A stretch of DNA of 6,438 bases from Candidatus Cloacimonadota bacterium (GCA_016927675.1 JAFGMF010000157.1:1-6438), one strand, 5' to 3'; shown: positions 1 to 6,436, counted from the first letter of the stretch. The notes: generated by a model not told the origin, from the sequence alone. A program made the numbers and translations.

Positions 1-12
1 ATATCTCATAGG

Positions 13-822
13 TTAGTCTACGCTGATGAAACCTTGTTCTTCGACAAGTTCCTGCCCTTCAGCAGAGAGAACAAAATCGATGTATTCTTTTACTACTCCC
101 TTAGGAGCACCATTAGTATACATATGCAGTGTACGAGCGATAGGATAAGATCTGTTCTGAATAGTCTGTTTTGAAGGCATTACGTTGTTCACTGAAATAG
201 CTTTCACAGTTTCATTCACATAACCGAGACCAGCATAACCGATAGCACCGGGAGTTCCAGCAATTGTGGAAACTACTGCATTGTTAGAAGCCAGCATCAG
301 AGCGCTGTCAACAGCTTTGGAACCGCCTAATACCAGTTCGTTGAACACTTCGAAAGTTCCCGAAGAAACATCGCGGCTGATCACAACGATCGGCATGGAA
401 GGCCCACCCAGATCTTTCCAATTACTGATATTGCCTGTATAGATGTCTTTGATCTGCTGAACCGTGAGATTGTTGATTGGATTATCTTTGTGCAGAACGA
501 TGGCGATGCCGTCATTTGCTACTACGATTTCATTAGGATTAACTCCATTTTCTCTAGCTGTTGTGATCTCTTTGGTTTTGATATGACGGGAAGCATTCCC
601 AATATCAACCGTGCCGGCAATAATGGAAGCAATACCAACACTGGAACCACCGCCACGCACAGAGATATTGATATCAGGATTTTGATTCATGAAAATCTCG
701 GCTGTTGCCTGAGCGATAGGAAGAACCGTTGTCGAACCTGTTATGGTAATCTTTTGATCTTTAGCAAGAACAGGAAAAACTACCAGGCAGAGAAGAGCGA
801 TTATTAAAATTGTTTTTTTCAT
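13..822 (-). CDS. pstS: PstS-type periplasmic phosphate-binding protein
   Basis: Substrate-binding protein of a high-affinity phosphate ABC transporter, expected to capture phosphate in the periplasm and deliver it to a PstCAB permease. About 269 aa. Residues 1-20 form a signal peptide (MKK, a hydrophobic core, then VLA before KDQ), with no lipobox. Family motifs seen are ITGSTTV (about 27-33), GGGSSVGI in the first lobe, RDVSSGTFEVF in the middle and GAIGYAGLGYV in the second lobe. The Ser/Thr-rich GSTT, SSVG and SSGT loops are the phosphate contacts known for this family. The ATG at 822 is preferred over the in-frame GTG at 831, because that GTG lies inside the Shine-Dalgarno sequence. The gene starts 16 bp after the porin stop, so the two are probably co-transcribed from the Pho-box promoter. 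The reading frame is complete. No permease genes are in view; only 12 bp remain downstream. The family assignment is firm, while phosphate as the ligand rests on family and context. Confidence 0.93.
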   Translation of the reverse strand: MKKTILIIALLCLVVFPVLAKDQKITITGSTTVLPIAQATAEIFMNQNPDINISVRGGGSSVGIASIIAGTVDIGNASRHIKTKEITTARENGVNPNEIVVANDGIAIVLHKDNPINNLTVQQIKDIYTGNISNWKDLGGPSMPIVVISRDVSSGTFEVFNELVLGGSKAVDSALMLASNNAVVSTIAGTPGAIGYAGLGYVNETVKAISVNNVMPSKQTIQNRSYPIARTLHMYTNGAPKGVVKEYIDFVLSAEGQELVEEQGFISVD

Positions 823-828
823 TTTTTT

Positions 829-836
829 CACCTCTT
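829..836 (-). promoter_or_regulatory. Ribosome binding site deciding the pstS start
   Basis: On the minus strand the sequence AAGAGGTG ends 6 bp (all A) before the ATG at 822. It lies directly after the porin stop codon. The GTG in this motif is in frame with pstS and could be mistaken for the start, but it would then have no Shine-Dalgarno of its own at a normal distance. Confidence 0.7.
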
Positions 837-838
837 GA

Positions 839-1894
839 TTATTTCATTGTTTCGGAGAATTTCCAACGCAGCTGCAGCATGATCTGGTTAACAGCATCGG
901 AATCATCTTCAAAGGTTGTCGTTTCATAGTTCGCCTGAACAAAAAGAACAGGTGAGTTTTTGGAATTTCGTTTGATGTTGTAGTTAACCCCGGCTATGAT
1001 AGTATTTGAGCCGTCATCATCAGCATCCGTGTTGGGATCGTAGATATCATAACGGGCAATAATATCAAAGGAATTGTTCACTTTGAAAACCGGCATTACC
1101 GAGATCACAGTGGAAGTGACATCATCATAAGAATCTACATTCGGTTTAGATTTCACCTTGTTCAGATACTGAGCCAGAATACTGACCGGACCGAAAGCAA
1201 ATTTTCCCACACCAGCCATCAAGGCATATTCCTCACGATCGGGATTATCGATCATATTGCCTTCGCCGTCATCGATTTCGCTGTCATTTTTGGTTTTCAT
1301 CATATACGATCCACCGATGGTAACTCCTACAATCGGGATAAGTCTGATATTTCCTGCGAAATTCATGTCTTTGTTGATGTTACTGCCAGCTTTTTTGTAA
1401 CCTTCACCGTTGTAAACAGCCACATCATAAGTTCCGAAACCACTGGGTAGGTAACCGCTGAAACCAACACCATAATCTGTAGAGCTGACAAATCCGTATT
1501 TGTCAGACGGATCTTTGTCAATAGTTGTGTAATTCCAATCATAGATAGTACCAAAATATGTTTTCATCAAACCTACAGTAACTTTGCTGTTCTTCAGGGG
1601 GATAAGCTCGCTGAAATCCAGATAAGCATATTTAAGTTTGATACCTGCGCCGTCAGTGTCTGTGGATTTACTGCTGCTGAAGAAATCCAGATTAAAACGA
1701 CCCTTGATCTTGCTGGAAAATACTGGTTCCAGACGGAAGTAACCGCGTTCCAGTGAGAATCCATTTTTCTGTACTTCACCGTCGATAGTTTCATATGTCC
1801 AACGGTTCCATAACTCCATGCTGATCTTGGTTTCAGCATTCACAATACTAAAAGCAAAGATTGCTAAAATAGCGATAAGAAGTGTTTTCTTCAC
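839..1894 (-). CDS. Outer-membrane beta-barrel porin-like protein, probably phosphate-starvation induced
   Basis: A 351-aa predicted outer-membrane channel. Residues 1-20 look like a signal peptide (MKKTLL, a hydrophobic stretch, then VNA before ETK). The mature part alternates amphipathic strands with turns throughout, for example LERGYFRLEP (48-57), KIKGRFNLDFF (62-72), KLKYAYLDF (86-94) and IMLQLRWKF (338-346), as in OprO/OprP-like porins. The barrel-closing aromatic F346 is followed by five more residues (SETMK), so the protein does not end in the usual terminal aromatic. Three predicted loops are very acidic (about 202-222, 286-297 and 328-334). That is unlike the basic lining of classical phosphate-selective porins. 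The start is GTG, backed by a strong AGGAGG seven bases upstream. The gene sits between a Pho box and pstS, which suggests a role in bringing phosphate or phosphorylated compounds across the outer membrane. The porin fold is likely; substrate is inferred from context only. Confidence 0.75.
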   Translation of the reverse strand: MKKTLLIAILAIFAFSIVNAETKISMELWNRWTYETIDGEVQKNGFSLERGYFRLEPVFSSKIKGRFNLDFFSSSKSTDTDGAGIKLKYAYLDFSELIPLKNSKVTVGLMKTYFGTIYDWNYTTIDKDPSDKYGFVSSTDYGVGFSGYLPSGFGTYDVAVYNGEGYKKAGSNINKDMNFAGNIRLIPIVGVTIGGSYMMKTKNDSEIDDGEGNMIDNPDREEYALMAGVGKFAFGPVSILAQYLNKVKSKPNVDSYDDVTSTVISVMPVFKVNNSFDIIARYDIYDPNTDADDDGSNTIIAGVNYNIKRNSKNSPVLFVQANYETTTFEDDSDAVNQIMLQLRWKFSETMK

Positions 1895-1901
1895 TTTCTT
1901 T

Positions 1902-1907
1902 CCTCCT
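1902..1907 (-). promoter_or_regulatory. Strong ribosome binding site supporting a GTG start
   Basis: AGGAGG on the minus strand lies 7 bp upstream of the GTG at 1894. This near-perfect match fixes the non-ATG start of the porin gene, and the signal peptide begins at exactly this codon. Confidence 0.85.
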
Positions 1908-1962
1908 TTTTTTTCCGGTTCAGTTTTTACTAAATCCGGTTTTATTTTTTCAATACACTCAG

Positions 1963-1968
1963 TTTGTA
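1963..1968 (-). promoter_or_regulatory. Candidate -10 element of the porin-pstS promoter
   Basis: TACAAA on the minus strand matches four of six positions of TATAAT and begins 9 bp after the last Pho-box repeat. This resembles activator-dependent Pho promoters, where the box takes the place of the -35. No good TTGACA-like -35 is present at 16-18 bp. Transcription would start near 1955-1957, giving a leader of roughly 60 nt. The hexamer is weak and was chosen by position relative to the box; if the operon's own sigma factor is used, the real element could differ. Confidence 0.4.
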
Positions 1969-1977
1969 CGGAAAGAA

Positions 1978-2021
1978 AGTTAACAAGGTATAAACGAAAT
2001 GTTAAGAATCTGTTAAGACAG
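1978..2021 (-). promoter_or_regulatory. Pho box: four 11-bp direct-repeat units
   Basis: Reading the minus strand from 2021 to 1978 gives four head-to-tail units of exactly 11 bp: CTGTCTTAACA, GATTCTTAACA, TTTCGTTTATA and CCTTGTTAACT. The hexamers in phase are TTAACA, TTAACA, TTTATA and TTAACT, each separated by 5 bp. This is the known layout of binding sites for PhoB/PhoP-type regulators: Bacillus PhoP uses TT(A/C/T)ACA-like repeats every 11 bp, and the E. coli Pho box has 7+4 bp units. A PhoB-type regulator is encoded just upstream and pstS lies downstream, so the box probably activates the porin-pstS unit in low phosphate. Four units could hold two regulator dimers. Confidence 0.8.
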
Positions 2022-2142
2022 ATTCAGAAGCTTTGGAAATGATTATTATCAGAGTTATTGAAGAAAAATTCAATGAATGTTTTTTATTGATTATTAACCG
2101 AAATTTATCTTGATATTGTAATCCTCTCGGGATTCAGCAGAG
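2022..2142 (-). other. Non-coding spacer between the sigma gene and the Pho box
   Basis: This AT-rich stretch holds no convincing gene. Two small inverted repeats are visible: AATCC-CGAGA-GGATT at 2120-2134, directly after the sigma stop codon, and ATTGAA-TTTTTC-TTCAAT at 2057-2074. Neither is followed by a run of T on the minus strand, so neither is a clear intrinsic terminator. Read-through from the regulatory operon into the porin gene therefore cannot be excluded. Confidence 0.5.
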
Positions 2143-2616
2143 TTAGATTTGTTTGATCCGCATTCTGCGAAGTGCTTTTTCTTTCAGCTGCCGTACCCGT
2201 TCCCGGGAAATTCCTAATTGATCCGAAATCTCTTTCAGGGTCAATTGGTCTTCATATAGAAATTTGATCACCAGTTTTTCATTTTCAGGCATATCTTCGG
2301 GAAAATCAAGCGGTTTCCATTTCTTTTCCTGAACCGGGATATCTTTGTCCGACGTTAATTCTTCGTTCAGTTCCACCTGATGGAAGGAAGTTTTTTTCTC
2401 TTTACTAACAGCTTCCAGGATTCGCTTTTTTATCCAATAAGTTGCGTAGGTAGAAAACTTCACTTCCCGGGACACATCAAATTTATCAGCAGCTTCCAGA
2501 AGTCCGATCATACCTTCCTGCTCCAGATCTTCCTGAGGAATACCAAGCTTGTTGTATCTGGCAGCGATACTTCGTACAAGGGGTAGATACTCAACGACAA
2601 TTTCTTCTTTATTCAT
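2143..2616 (-). CDS. Small sigma-70 family RNA polymerase sigma factor
   Basis: A 157-aa factor expected to direct RNA polymerase to specific promoters. Region 2 covers about residues 8-72 and is strikingly RpoD-like: DLEQEGMIGLLEAADKFD (about 30-47) is the core-binding and -10 segment, and KFSTYATYWIKKRI (53-66) holds the aromatic residues used for promoter melting. Region 4 (about 110-154) contains the helix-turn-helix TLKEISDQLGISRERVRQL with KALRRMR, the -35 reader. A charged linker of about 35 residues replaces region 3, and region 1 is absent, so the size is that of an ECF factor with primary-sigma-type sequence. The ATG at 2616 overlaps the kinase stop by 8 bp (AATGAATAA) and has little Shine-Dalgarno, which suggests translational coupling. 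An earlier in-frame TTG at 2664 would add 16 residues lying in kinase coding sequence and is less likely. No anti-sigma gene is adjacent. Family is firm; target promoters are unknown. Confidence 0.9.
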   Translation of the reverse strand: MNKEEIVVEYLPLVRSIAARYNKLGIPQEDLEQEGMIGLLEAADKFDVSREVKFSTYATYWIKKRILEAVSKEKKTSFHQVELNEELTSDKDIPVQEKKWKPLDFPEDMPENEKLVIKFLYEDQLTLKEISDQLGISRERVRQLKEKALRRMRIKQI

Positions 2617-3919
2617 TTGGCATTGTGATGATAAAAGTTGTTCCGGTACCGATCTTGCTTTCAACTTCTATTGTTCCATTATGCAGATTGACGATATGCT
2701 TCACGATCGAAAGTCCCAGTCCAGTTCCACCCATTTTCCGGGACCGTGATTTATCGACAACATAGAACCGTTCGAACAGCCTTGACAGATGTTTTTCCTC
2801 TATCCCGCTACCGCTGTCGGAGATTTCAAAAACAGTATAATTGTCATCCTGTGTTACTGTAATTCTGATAAAACCCTGCTCAGTGTGTTTCAACGCATTA
2901 TCGATCAGGTTGATGAATACCTGTTCAAATTTATAATGATCAGCCATAATGGACATATTATCTTTCTTAAACTCGATTTTCAGATCCATATTCTTGGCCT
3001 CTAATCTATGCGAAAATATTTTTGCCATGCTTTCCAGAAAGTAAGGTAATGATACCTTTTCTTTCTGTAGAGAAACATCATGTTCCAGGCGTGACAAAGT
3101 AAGAAGATCTTTAACAATATTGATCAGCCTGTCTGTATTCCTTTTGATAATTTCCACATAAGCTTTATGTTCATCTTTTAATTCATACTCAATCGTTTCC
3201 AGATAACCTTTGATCGAGGTAAGTGGAGTTCGGAGTTCATGAGAAACATTTAAAATGAAATCTTTCTTGATCGTTTCCAGTCTTCTGAATTCTGTAATAT
3301 CGTAGAGGATAAATACCGTTTCTTTGTTGAACTGAGAATGTGAAGTACTGCATAAGAAACTTTTATTATTAAAATTAAGTTCTTCCGTCCGGCTGGCGGG
3401 ACTGATAAAATTCCTGTCGGCTATTTCATAAAGCTCTTTATCTCTGATCACATTCCAGAAATACTGGTCTTTGATATCATCTCTTTCGACAAGATGCTGA
3501 AAACTCTTGTTATATGTACGGATAATACCTTTTTCATTTTGGATCCAGATAGCCTCTTTAATTGATTGAATAATGACATTGAAGCCTTCTTTCTGTTTAG
3601 AAAGCTTAGTTTCATAATTCTGTAGGCGTTCCGCCAGTTCTTCAATGATGATAAAAGCCCTGATAAATTCCTGATGAGTTTTTTCGCGGACTTCTAGTTG
3701 ATTGCCGGTCTGGAGTGAATTGAGATTTCTCAGCAAGCGTTTGAAAAATCTTGTAAAACTTAAAATATAATGAAGTGAAAATGATAAAGCTGAGAAAGTG
3801 CACAATGAAAATACAATCAGGAATGTAACATCAGATATTGTATCAGTCAGAAACAGAATCAGCAGAATTATAAAAAAAATAAATAGATAAAAAACTCCTC
3901 TGAAAATTTTCTTTTCCAT
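2609..3919 (-). CDS. phoR: PhoR-type sensor histidine kinase
   Basis: A 436-aa membrane kinase that should phosphorylate the neighbouring response regulator. Two hydrophobic segments (about 5-25 and 31-54) are joined by only a few polar residues, so there is almost no periplasmic sensor, as in E. coli PhoR. A linker with coiled-coil character (about 75-105) leads to a PAS-like domain (about 108-205). The HisKA domain carries FILNVSHELRTP with the phosphorylated H227. The ATPase domain has the N box around N341 (INLIDNALKH), DSGSGI at 368-373, LFERFY at 381-386 and GGTGLGLSIVK at 397-407; all catalytic boxes are intact. The ATG at 3919 with AAAGGT nine bases upstream is preferred over the TTG at 3955, which lacks a Shine-Dalgarno. 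The gene follows the regulator by 44 bp. The name phoR is inferred from architecture and from the Pho box and pstS nearby; sensing probably goes through Pst/PhoU outside the window. Confidence 0.85.
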   Translation of the reverse strand: MEKKIFRGVFYLFIFFIILLILFLTDTISDVTFLIVFSLCTFSALSFSLHYILSFTRFFKRLLRNLNSLQTGNQLEVREKTHQEFIRAFIIIEELAERLQNYETKLSKQKEGFNVIIQSIKEAIWIQNEKGIIRTYNKSFQHLVERDDIKDQYFWNVIRDKELYEIADRNFISPASRTEELNFNNKSFLCSTSHSQFNKETVFILYDITEFRRLETIKKDFILNVSHELRTPLTSIKGYLETIEYELKDEHKAYVEIIKRNTDRLINIVKDLLTLSRLEHDVSLQKEKVSLPYFLESMAKIFSHRLEAKNMDLKIEFKKDNMSIMADHYKFEQVFINLIDNALKHTEQGFIRITVTQDDNYTVFEISDSGSGIEEKHLSRLFERFYVVDKSRSRKMGGTGLGLSIVKHIVNLHNGTIEVESKIGTGTTFIITMPNE

Positions 3920-3928
3920 TATCAGTTT

Positions 3929-3934
3929 ACCTTT
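3929..3934 (-). promoter_or_regulatory. Ribosome binding site supporting the ATG start of the kinase
   Basis: AAAGGT on the minus strand lies 9 bp before the ATG at 3919. The competing TTG at 3955 has no purine-rich motif ahead of it, and its 12 extra residues are polar and sit before the first membrane segment. Confidence 0.5.
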
Positions 3935-3963
3935 ACCAGGTTTGCATGATGGCAAAACACAGA

Positions 3964-4650
3964 TTATTCTTCCAGTTTATAGCCAACTCCTCGAATATTT
4001 TTAATGAACTTGCCTGCTTCTCCCATTTTTTCTCTCATATTTCTGATATGAACATCAACGGTTCGATCTACTACAATCTTATCATTCCCCCATAAATTAT
4101 CCAGAATTTGATTCCGTGAATATACCCAGCCTTTATGGGAAGCCAGCAATTTGAGAATATTAAATTCCGTTGGTGTGAGTTCCAATTGTTTTCCGTGCAA
4201 ATAAACCTGATATTTCTGCAGATCAATCCGCAGGATCCTGTCGATTTCGATTATCTTATTTCTGGATTCTCTCAGCTTTCCTCGCCTTAAAACTGCTTTG
4301 ACACGAGCAACAAGTTCCCTGGGAGAAAAAGGTTTAACAATATAATCATCTGCTCCAAATTCCAATCCCAGCACTCGATCTGTTTCTTCCCCTTTAGCTG
4401 TAAGCATGATGATAGGAATATTCGAGAACATTTCTGTTTTTTTTAAGTTTTTACATACTTCTAAACCATCTGCGTCCGGAAGCATCAGATCTAGAACGAT
4501 CAGATCTGGAATAGTACAATCCAGGAATTTATGCAATTCATCTGCTAACTCGAATTTTACTGTTTCAAATCCGGACTTTTCCAGATTGATCGAAACCAGA
4601 TTTAAAATATCGGGTTCATCATCAACGATCGCTATTAATTTCTTGGTCAT
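3964..4650 (-). CDS. phoB: PhoB-type response regulator (OmpR/PhoB family)
   Basis: A 228-aa two-component transcription factor. The receiver domain (about 1-120) has the acidic pocket D10-D11, phosphoacceptor D54 in VLDLMLP, switch threonine T84 (MLTAKG) and K106 in YIVKPFSPREL, so it should be phosphorylated normally. The C-terminal winged helix (about 130-228) shows LTPTEFNILKLLASHKGWVY, the recognition-helix region VDRTVDVHIRNMREKM and the wing RGVGYKLEE, all typical of PhoB/OmpR proteins that bind direct repeats with 11-bp spacing. The ATG has a strong CAGGAG four bases upstream. The gene leads an operon with the kinase and the sigma factor. The four-unit Pho box before the porin gene is its most likely target. 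Receiver and DNA-binding assignment are firm; the exact name rests on the phosphate gene context. Confidence 0.88.
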   Translation of the reverse strand: MTKKLIAIVDDEPDILNLVSINLEKSGFETVKFELADELHKFLDCTIPDLIVLDLMLPDADGLEVCKNLKKTEMFSNIPIIMLTAKGEETDRVLGLEFGADDYIVKPFSPRELVARVKAVLRRGKLRESRNKIIEIDRILRIDLQKYQVYLHGKQLELTPTEFNILKLLASHKGWVYSRNQILDNLWGNDKIVVDRTVDVHIRNMREKMGEAGKFIKNIRGVGYKLEE

Positions 4651-4654
4651 TTTT

Positions 4655-4660
4655 CTCCTG
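4655..4660 (-). promoter_or_regulatory. Ribosome binding site of the response regulator
   Basis: CAGGAG on the minus strand ends 4 bp before the ATG at 4650, a strong though closely spaced Shine-Dalgarno that settles the start. Confidence 0.7.
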
Positions 4661-4706
4661 CTGCTCTCTCAATTCCCTGACTTATCATCAGCATGTAATT
4701 AATCAA

Positions 4707-4735
4707 TTTATATTACCTGGCAATATGATAATCAT
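4707..4735 (-). promoter_or_regulatory. Candidate promoter of the regulator-kinase-sigma operon
   Basis: In the 101-bp gap after glnS, the minus strand has TATAAA at 4707-4712 (five of six matches to a -10) and ATGATT at 4730-4735, 17 bp upstream, as a poor -35. No 11-bp TTAACA repeat like the one before the porin gene is evident here. The -35 region overlaps a small palindrome. Weak prediction from sequence alone; read-through from glnS is an alternative, as no intrinsic terminator is seen in the gap. Confidence 0.3.
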
Positions 4736-4736
4736 A
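4724..4736. repeat. Perfect 13-bp palindrome upstream of the response regulator
   Basis: TATGAT-A-ATCATA on the plus strand has 6-bp arms around a single central base. It covers the presumed -35 of the regulator operon and could be an operator. In such AT-rich DNA it could also be chance. The stem is too AT-rich and lacks a T run, so it is not a terminator for glnS. Confidence 0.3.
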
Positions 4737-4751
4737 ACATTTCAAACATGA

Positions 4752-6422
4752 TTATTTTTCTTTCAATTTTGCCCAGGTGTCCCGCAATGTGACGGTACGA
4801 TTGAAAACCAGATTCTCCGGATTTGAATCAGGATCAACACAGAAATACCCTAAGCGTTCGAATTGACAGCTATAGCTGGGTTGAACATTTTTCAAATTCA
4901 TTTCCAGTTTGCAATTTTGTTTGATCTGGAGGGAATCTGGATTGATAAAATCCAGTATTGATTCATTTTCAGGAAGATTGTTTGTATCTTCGATAGTAAT
5001 CAATCTGTCGTAAAGCCTTACTTCGGCATTGATGGCATGAGCAGCAGAGACCCAGTGCAGAGTAGCTTTCACCTTTCGCCCGTCAGGAGATTTACCTCCT
5101 CTGGACATTGGATCGCAAGTACAGTGCAGTTCTGTAATCCTGCCTGTTTCATCCTTGATCACATCGTTACAGGTAATGAAATAGGCATAACGCAGTCTTA
5201 CCTCTCTACCCGGAGTTAAACGGAAGAATTTCCTGGGTGCATCTTCCATGAAGTCATCCCGCTCTATGTACAATTCCCGGGAGAAAGGCAATATCCTGGT
5301 TCCGGCGGTTTCATCTTCAGGATTATTCACAGCCGTTATTTCTTCTGTCTCACCTTCGGGATAATTAGTGATCACTACTTTAAGCGGATCAAGCACTGCC
5401 ATCATTCTTGGGGCATATTTGTTCAGGTATTCACGTACTGAATATTCCAGAAGCGCATAATCCACAACATTATAAGCTTTGGCCAGTCCAACTTTGTCAA
5501 TGAAACTCTGAATTGCCTGTGCCGGCACACCGCGACGTCTTAATCCTCGTAAAGTAAGCAGACGGGGATCATCCCAGCCGCAGACAATACCTTTTTCGAC
5601 CAATTCAAGTATCTTTCTCTTACTTAACACTGTGTAATTCAAATTCATTCTGGCAAATTCGATCTGTGTCGGGTGAAATATCCCCAGTTGCTCCAGATAC
5701 CAGTTGTACAAAGGACGATGAGCTTCAAACTCCAGAGAACAGAGTGAATGGGTGATGCCTTCGATTGAGTCTTCCAGACCATGCGCCCAATCATAAAACG
5801 GATAGATACACCACTTATTGCCGGTACGATGATGCTCGGTGTGTCTAATACGATACATTAACGGGTCACGCATCAGCATATTCGGGGATGCCATATCGAT
5901 CTTGGCTCGAAGAACATGTTCTCCGTCAGCAAATTCTCCCTTTCTCATCCGTTGAAAAAGGTCGAGATTTTCTTCGATGCTACGTTGGCGAAACGGGCTG
6001 TCTGTTCCGGGAGTGGTCACCGTACCGCGATTCGCTTTGATCTCATCGGCATTCTGGCTGTCAACATAAGCTTTGCCAGCTTTGATCAATTGTACTGCAT
6101 ATTCATACATCTGCTCAAAATAATCAGAAGCGAAGAATAATCTATCCTGCCAATCTGCTCCTAACCATTTGATATCTTCGATGATGGCATTGACAAATTC
6201 TTCGCTTTCTTTTTCCGGATTTGTATCATCGAATCTCAAATTGAAAATTCCCTGATACTCCTGAGCAATATTATAGTTCAGCAAGATCGCCTTAGCATGC
6301 CCGATATGCATGACACCGTTAGGTTCAGGCGGAAAACGGGTATGAACTCTGCTGTTATATTTTCCTGTTCTGATATCCTCTTCTATAATATTGCGGATGA
6401 AGTCTTTTGAATTAGATTCCAT
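4752..6422 (-). CDS. glnS: Glutaminyl-tRNA synthetase
   Basis: Cytoplasmic class I synthetase that joins glutamine to tRNA(Gln) using ATP. At 556 aa it matches the E. coli enzyme (about 554 aa), without the extra C-terminal domain seen in Deinococcus. The Rossmann signature is PPEPNGVMHIGHAKA with HIGH at 39-42, and the second ATP motif is VLSKRK at 265-270. RFDDTNP (63-69) holds D66, and YPFYDWAHG (207-215) with Y210 and HSLCSLEF around C228 match the glutamine-pocket region that separates GlnRS from GluRS. The C-terminal half matches the anticodon-binding beta-barrels, ending in a conserved-looking TVTLRDTW segment. The ATG at 6422 has GGGAG nine bases upstream. It is complete. Its presence means the cell can charge tRNA(Gln) directly, rather than depending only on the GatCAB amidation route used by most bacteria. 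Functionally unrelated to the phosphate genes downstream. Confidence 0.97.
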   Translation of the reverse strand: MESNSKDFIRNIIEEDIRTGKYNSRVHTRFPPEPNGVMHIGHAKAILLNYNIAQEYQGIFNLRFDDTNPEKESEEFVNAIIEDIKWLGADWQDRLFFASDYFEQMYEYAVQLIKAGKAYVDSQNADEIKANRGTVTTPGTDSPFRQRSIEENLDLFQRMRKGEFADGEHVLRAKIDMASPNMLMRDPLMYRIRHTEHHRTGNKWCIYPFYDWAHGLEDSIEGITHSLCSLEFEAHRPLYNWYLEQLGIFHPTQIEFARMNLNYTVLSKRKILELVEKGIVCGWDDPRLLTLRGLRRRGVPAQAIQSFIDKVGLAKAYNVVDYALLEYSVREYLNKYAPRMMAVLDPLKVVITNYPEGETEEITAVNNPEDETAGTRILPFSRELYIERDDFMEDAPRKFFRLTPGREVRLRYAYFITCNDVIKDETGRITELHCTCDPMSRGGKSPDGRKVKATLHWVSAAHAINAEVRLYDRLITIEDTNNLPENESILDFINPDSLQIKQNCKLEMNLKNVQPSYSCQFERLGYFCVDPDSNPENLVFNRTVTLRDTWAKLKEK

Positions 6423-6431
6423 TTTTTATCA

Positions 6432-6436
6432 CTCCC
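6432..6436 (-). promoter_or_regulatory. Ribosome binding site of glnS
   Basis: GGGAG on the minus strand lies 9 bp before the glnS ATG at 6422, a usable Shine-Dalgarno near the window edge. The promoter of glnS, if separate, is outside the window. Confidence 0.5.

Noticed and set aside
490..807. Plus-strand open frame of 105 codons opposite pstS
   Set aside because: It is the antisense of a well-conserved PstS coding region, and its product has no recognisable features. The other plus-strand open frames (for example 2380-2586, 2789-3004, 4406-4702, 5037-5219 and 5916-6140) are likewise shadows of clear genes.
763..822. PstS as a lipoprotein, because of a cysteine in the signal peptide
   Set aside because: The cysteine at residue 12 is preceded by ALL, which does not fit a lipobox, and a normal cleavage site follows at VLA-K.
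823..831. GTG at 831 as the pstS start
   Set aside because: This GTG is part of the AAGAGGTG Shine-Dalgarno for the ATG at 822, and the signal peptide fits the ATG start equally well.
2617..2664. TTG at 2664 as an earlier sigma start
   Set aside because: The extra 16 residues lie wholly in the kinase coding sequence and do not belong to any sigma region; the ATG at 2616 gives a natural stop-start overlap.
3920..3955. TTG at 3955 as the kinase start
   Set aside because: It has no Shine-Dalgarno and adds only a polar 12-residue leader before the first membrane segment.
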